Positions 59,465-60,261 of a stretch of DNA of 60,261 nt are shown here, one piece after another. Below the pieces are notes generated by a model that was given only the letters and a program-made list of their open reading frames with translations, had not been told where the DNA came from and ran no database searches. The position numbers and the translations under genes were made by a program. Origin of the DNA: UBA5070 sp035604215 (GTDB taxonomy: Bacteria; Fibrobacterota; Fibrobacteria; UBA5070); assembly GCA_035604215.1 (NCBI GenBank), contig DATNIW010000104.1, positions 1-60,261 of the forward strand. The letters are read 5' to 3'. How positions within the stretch are numbered: the stretch's first letter is position 1; the number at the start of each line of letters is the position of its first letter.

Positions 59465-60261
<797 letters not shown>

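Overview
The window is GC-rich, very gene-dense bacterial chromosome (about 45 protein genes, most gaps under 100 bp, many ATGA/GTGA stop-start overlaps). The best taxonomic clue is a TIGR02147-family regulator paired with a lipoprotein, a family concentrated in Fibrobacterota. Supporting clues are secreted xylan-type enzymes (GH30 and a CE1/PHB-depolymerase-like esterase) with Fibrobacter-style accessory modules, 'DNPYDP' lipoproteins, the futalosine menaquinone pathway (mqnB, mqnD), FloA/NfeD, and promoter-like TAnnTTT boxes resembling the -7 element of the FCB group. I infer a high-GC Fibrobacterota bacterium. No rRNA, tRNA, CRISPR, insertion sequence or prophage was seen.

Layout: 1-2.9 kb, end of an MMPL/RND exporter coupled to a GT4 glycosyltransferase. 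2.9-8.4 kb, TIGR02147 regulator plus lipoprotein, divergent from an exported esterase and a GH30 glucuronoxylanase. 8.4-13.5 kb, small exported protein, dnaE, NYN-domain protein. 13.6-17.9 kb, a secretin and rpsA, with copies of one palindromic repeat on either side of the NYN and secretin genes. 18-22.5 kb, LysR and XRE regulators (overlapping tail to tail), small hypotheticals, an XPB/Ssl2-like helicase-associated protein without an ATPase, a TlpA-like thioredoxin lipoprotein. 22.5-29.8 kb, a leftward series: GT2 and a degenerate M20 peptidase, then FloA, two NfeD proteins, hemolysin III family protein and UppP. 29.8-35.6 kb, rightward: PfkB kinase, mqnB, mqnD, a membrane protein, ECF sigma factor, FecR-type anti-sigma factor, beta-helix lipoprotein. 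35.7-46.9 kb, mnmG, an MFS transporter, a 1,648-residue Calx-beta surface protein and a tripartite hybrid histidine kinase.

46.9-55.7 kb is the most interesting stretch: five tightly coupled leftward genes. In transcription order they are a CHASE2-type adenylate cyclase, a soluble histidine kinase with a LacI-type ligand-binding domain, a REC-GAF-GGDEF response regulator with intact active site and I-site, a paralogue whose active site is lost but whose I-site is kept, and a PspC-domain membrane peptide. It looks like a sugar- or stress-responsive module that makes both cAMP and c-di-GMP and carries its own candidate c-di-GMP receptor. 55.8-60.3 kb holds a DUF3392 protein, panE, a PilZ protein, an asparaginase with altered catalytic residues, and the 3' part of tgt.

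A second window-wide signal is a TAnnTT(T/C) box lying 6-10 nt before the start codon of many first-in-operon genes that lack a Shine-Dalgarno sequence (dnaE, LysR, XRE, the XPB-like gene, tlpA, uppP, pfkB, mnmG and probably the secretin). This suggests widespread leaderless transcription from an FCB-type -10/-7 element.
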